NCBI GenBank assembly: GCA_023954795.1
Contig: JAGSHA010000048.1
Location: 1-13,385 of the forward strand
Source: Oceanospirillaceae bacterium
Lineage (GTDB): Bacteria; Pseudomonadota; Gammaproteobacteria; Pseudomonadales; Balneatricaceae
Direction of reading: 5' to 3'
DNA: 13,385 nt
Within the stretch, counting starts at the first letter, position 1, and every line of letters begins with the position of its first letter. The position numbers were made by a program, and so were the translations under genes. Shown here piece after piece: positions 13,313-13,385 of this stretch. The notes under the pieces are model-generated. The model saw only the letters and a list, made by a program, of their open reading frames with translations. It searched no databases and was not told the DNA's origin.

Positions 13313-13385
13313 AACCGCGTTATCGTGCCACCCTAAGGAATAAACATCCACCCTGCTCTCAGAAGCCTTTTACCTCCCCTCCAGA

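Overview
The window reads as ordinary chromosomal DNA of a gammaproteobacterium, most likely an environmental or marine type with mid-range GC. The evidence is indirect: a DUF3461/YaeH-type protein, a flavohaemoglobin very close to enterobacterial Hmp in layout and length, an NsrR-like box and a perfect FNR-like box before it, and E. coli-style rho-independent terminators. I cannot name the genus. I see no rRNA, tRNA, CRISPR array, insertion sequence, phage gene or attachment site.

Layout. (1) 1-341 has no supportable gene, only a minus-strand terminator. It is followed by a small ribbon-helix-helix protein (-) and a DUF3461 protein (+). (2) 1450-3191 (+) is a two-gene unit: a mandelate-racemase-like enolase-superfamily enzyme and an SGNH hydrolase of the MsAcT/arylesterase type. 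(3) 3272-4834 (-) holds a Tat-exported agmatine/peptidylarginine-deiminase-family protein and an HxlR regulator. The HxlR gene is divergent from an SDR oxidoreductase and a two-domain ChrR-like cupin (4945-6369, +), with a candidate operator between. (4) 6499-8103 (-) is a directly abutting pair: a periplasmic sulfite-oxidase-fold (molybdopterin-binding-like) protein and a membrane diguanylate cyclase. Its leader contains a terminator-like hairpin with an overlapping alternative stem. (5) 8609-9799 (+) is the flavohaemoglobin hmp. (6) 9881-11036 is a divergent MerR regulator and a short cation diffusion facilitator sharing a MerR-type promoter. (7) 11212-12585 (+) is an AhpD-like carboxymuconolactone-decarboxylase-family protein and an AraC regulator. 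(8) 12650-13249 (-) is a second SGNH hydrolase.

How the genes may work together. The window is a string of small, self-regulated stress and catabolic modules: nitric oxide detoxification (hmp), metal efflux (MerR/CDF), a thiol-peroxidase-like module (AhpD/AraC), c-di-GMP signalling with a periplasmic partner, and enzymes for a hydroxy-acid or ester substrate (racemase plus esterase). No single large novel system is visible. The most unexplained points are the attenuator-like leader before the SUOX-like/diguanylate-cyclase pair, the absence of any cysteine in the mature SUOX-like protein, and the changed substrate-side residue in the otherwise complete mandelate-racemase active site.
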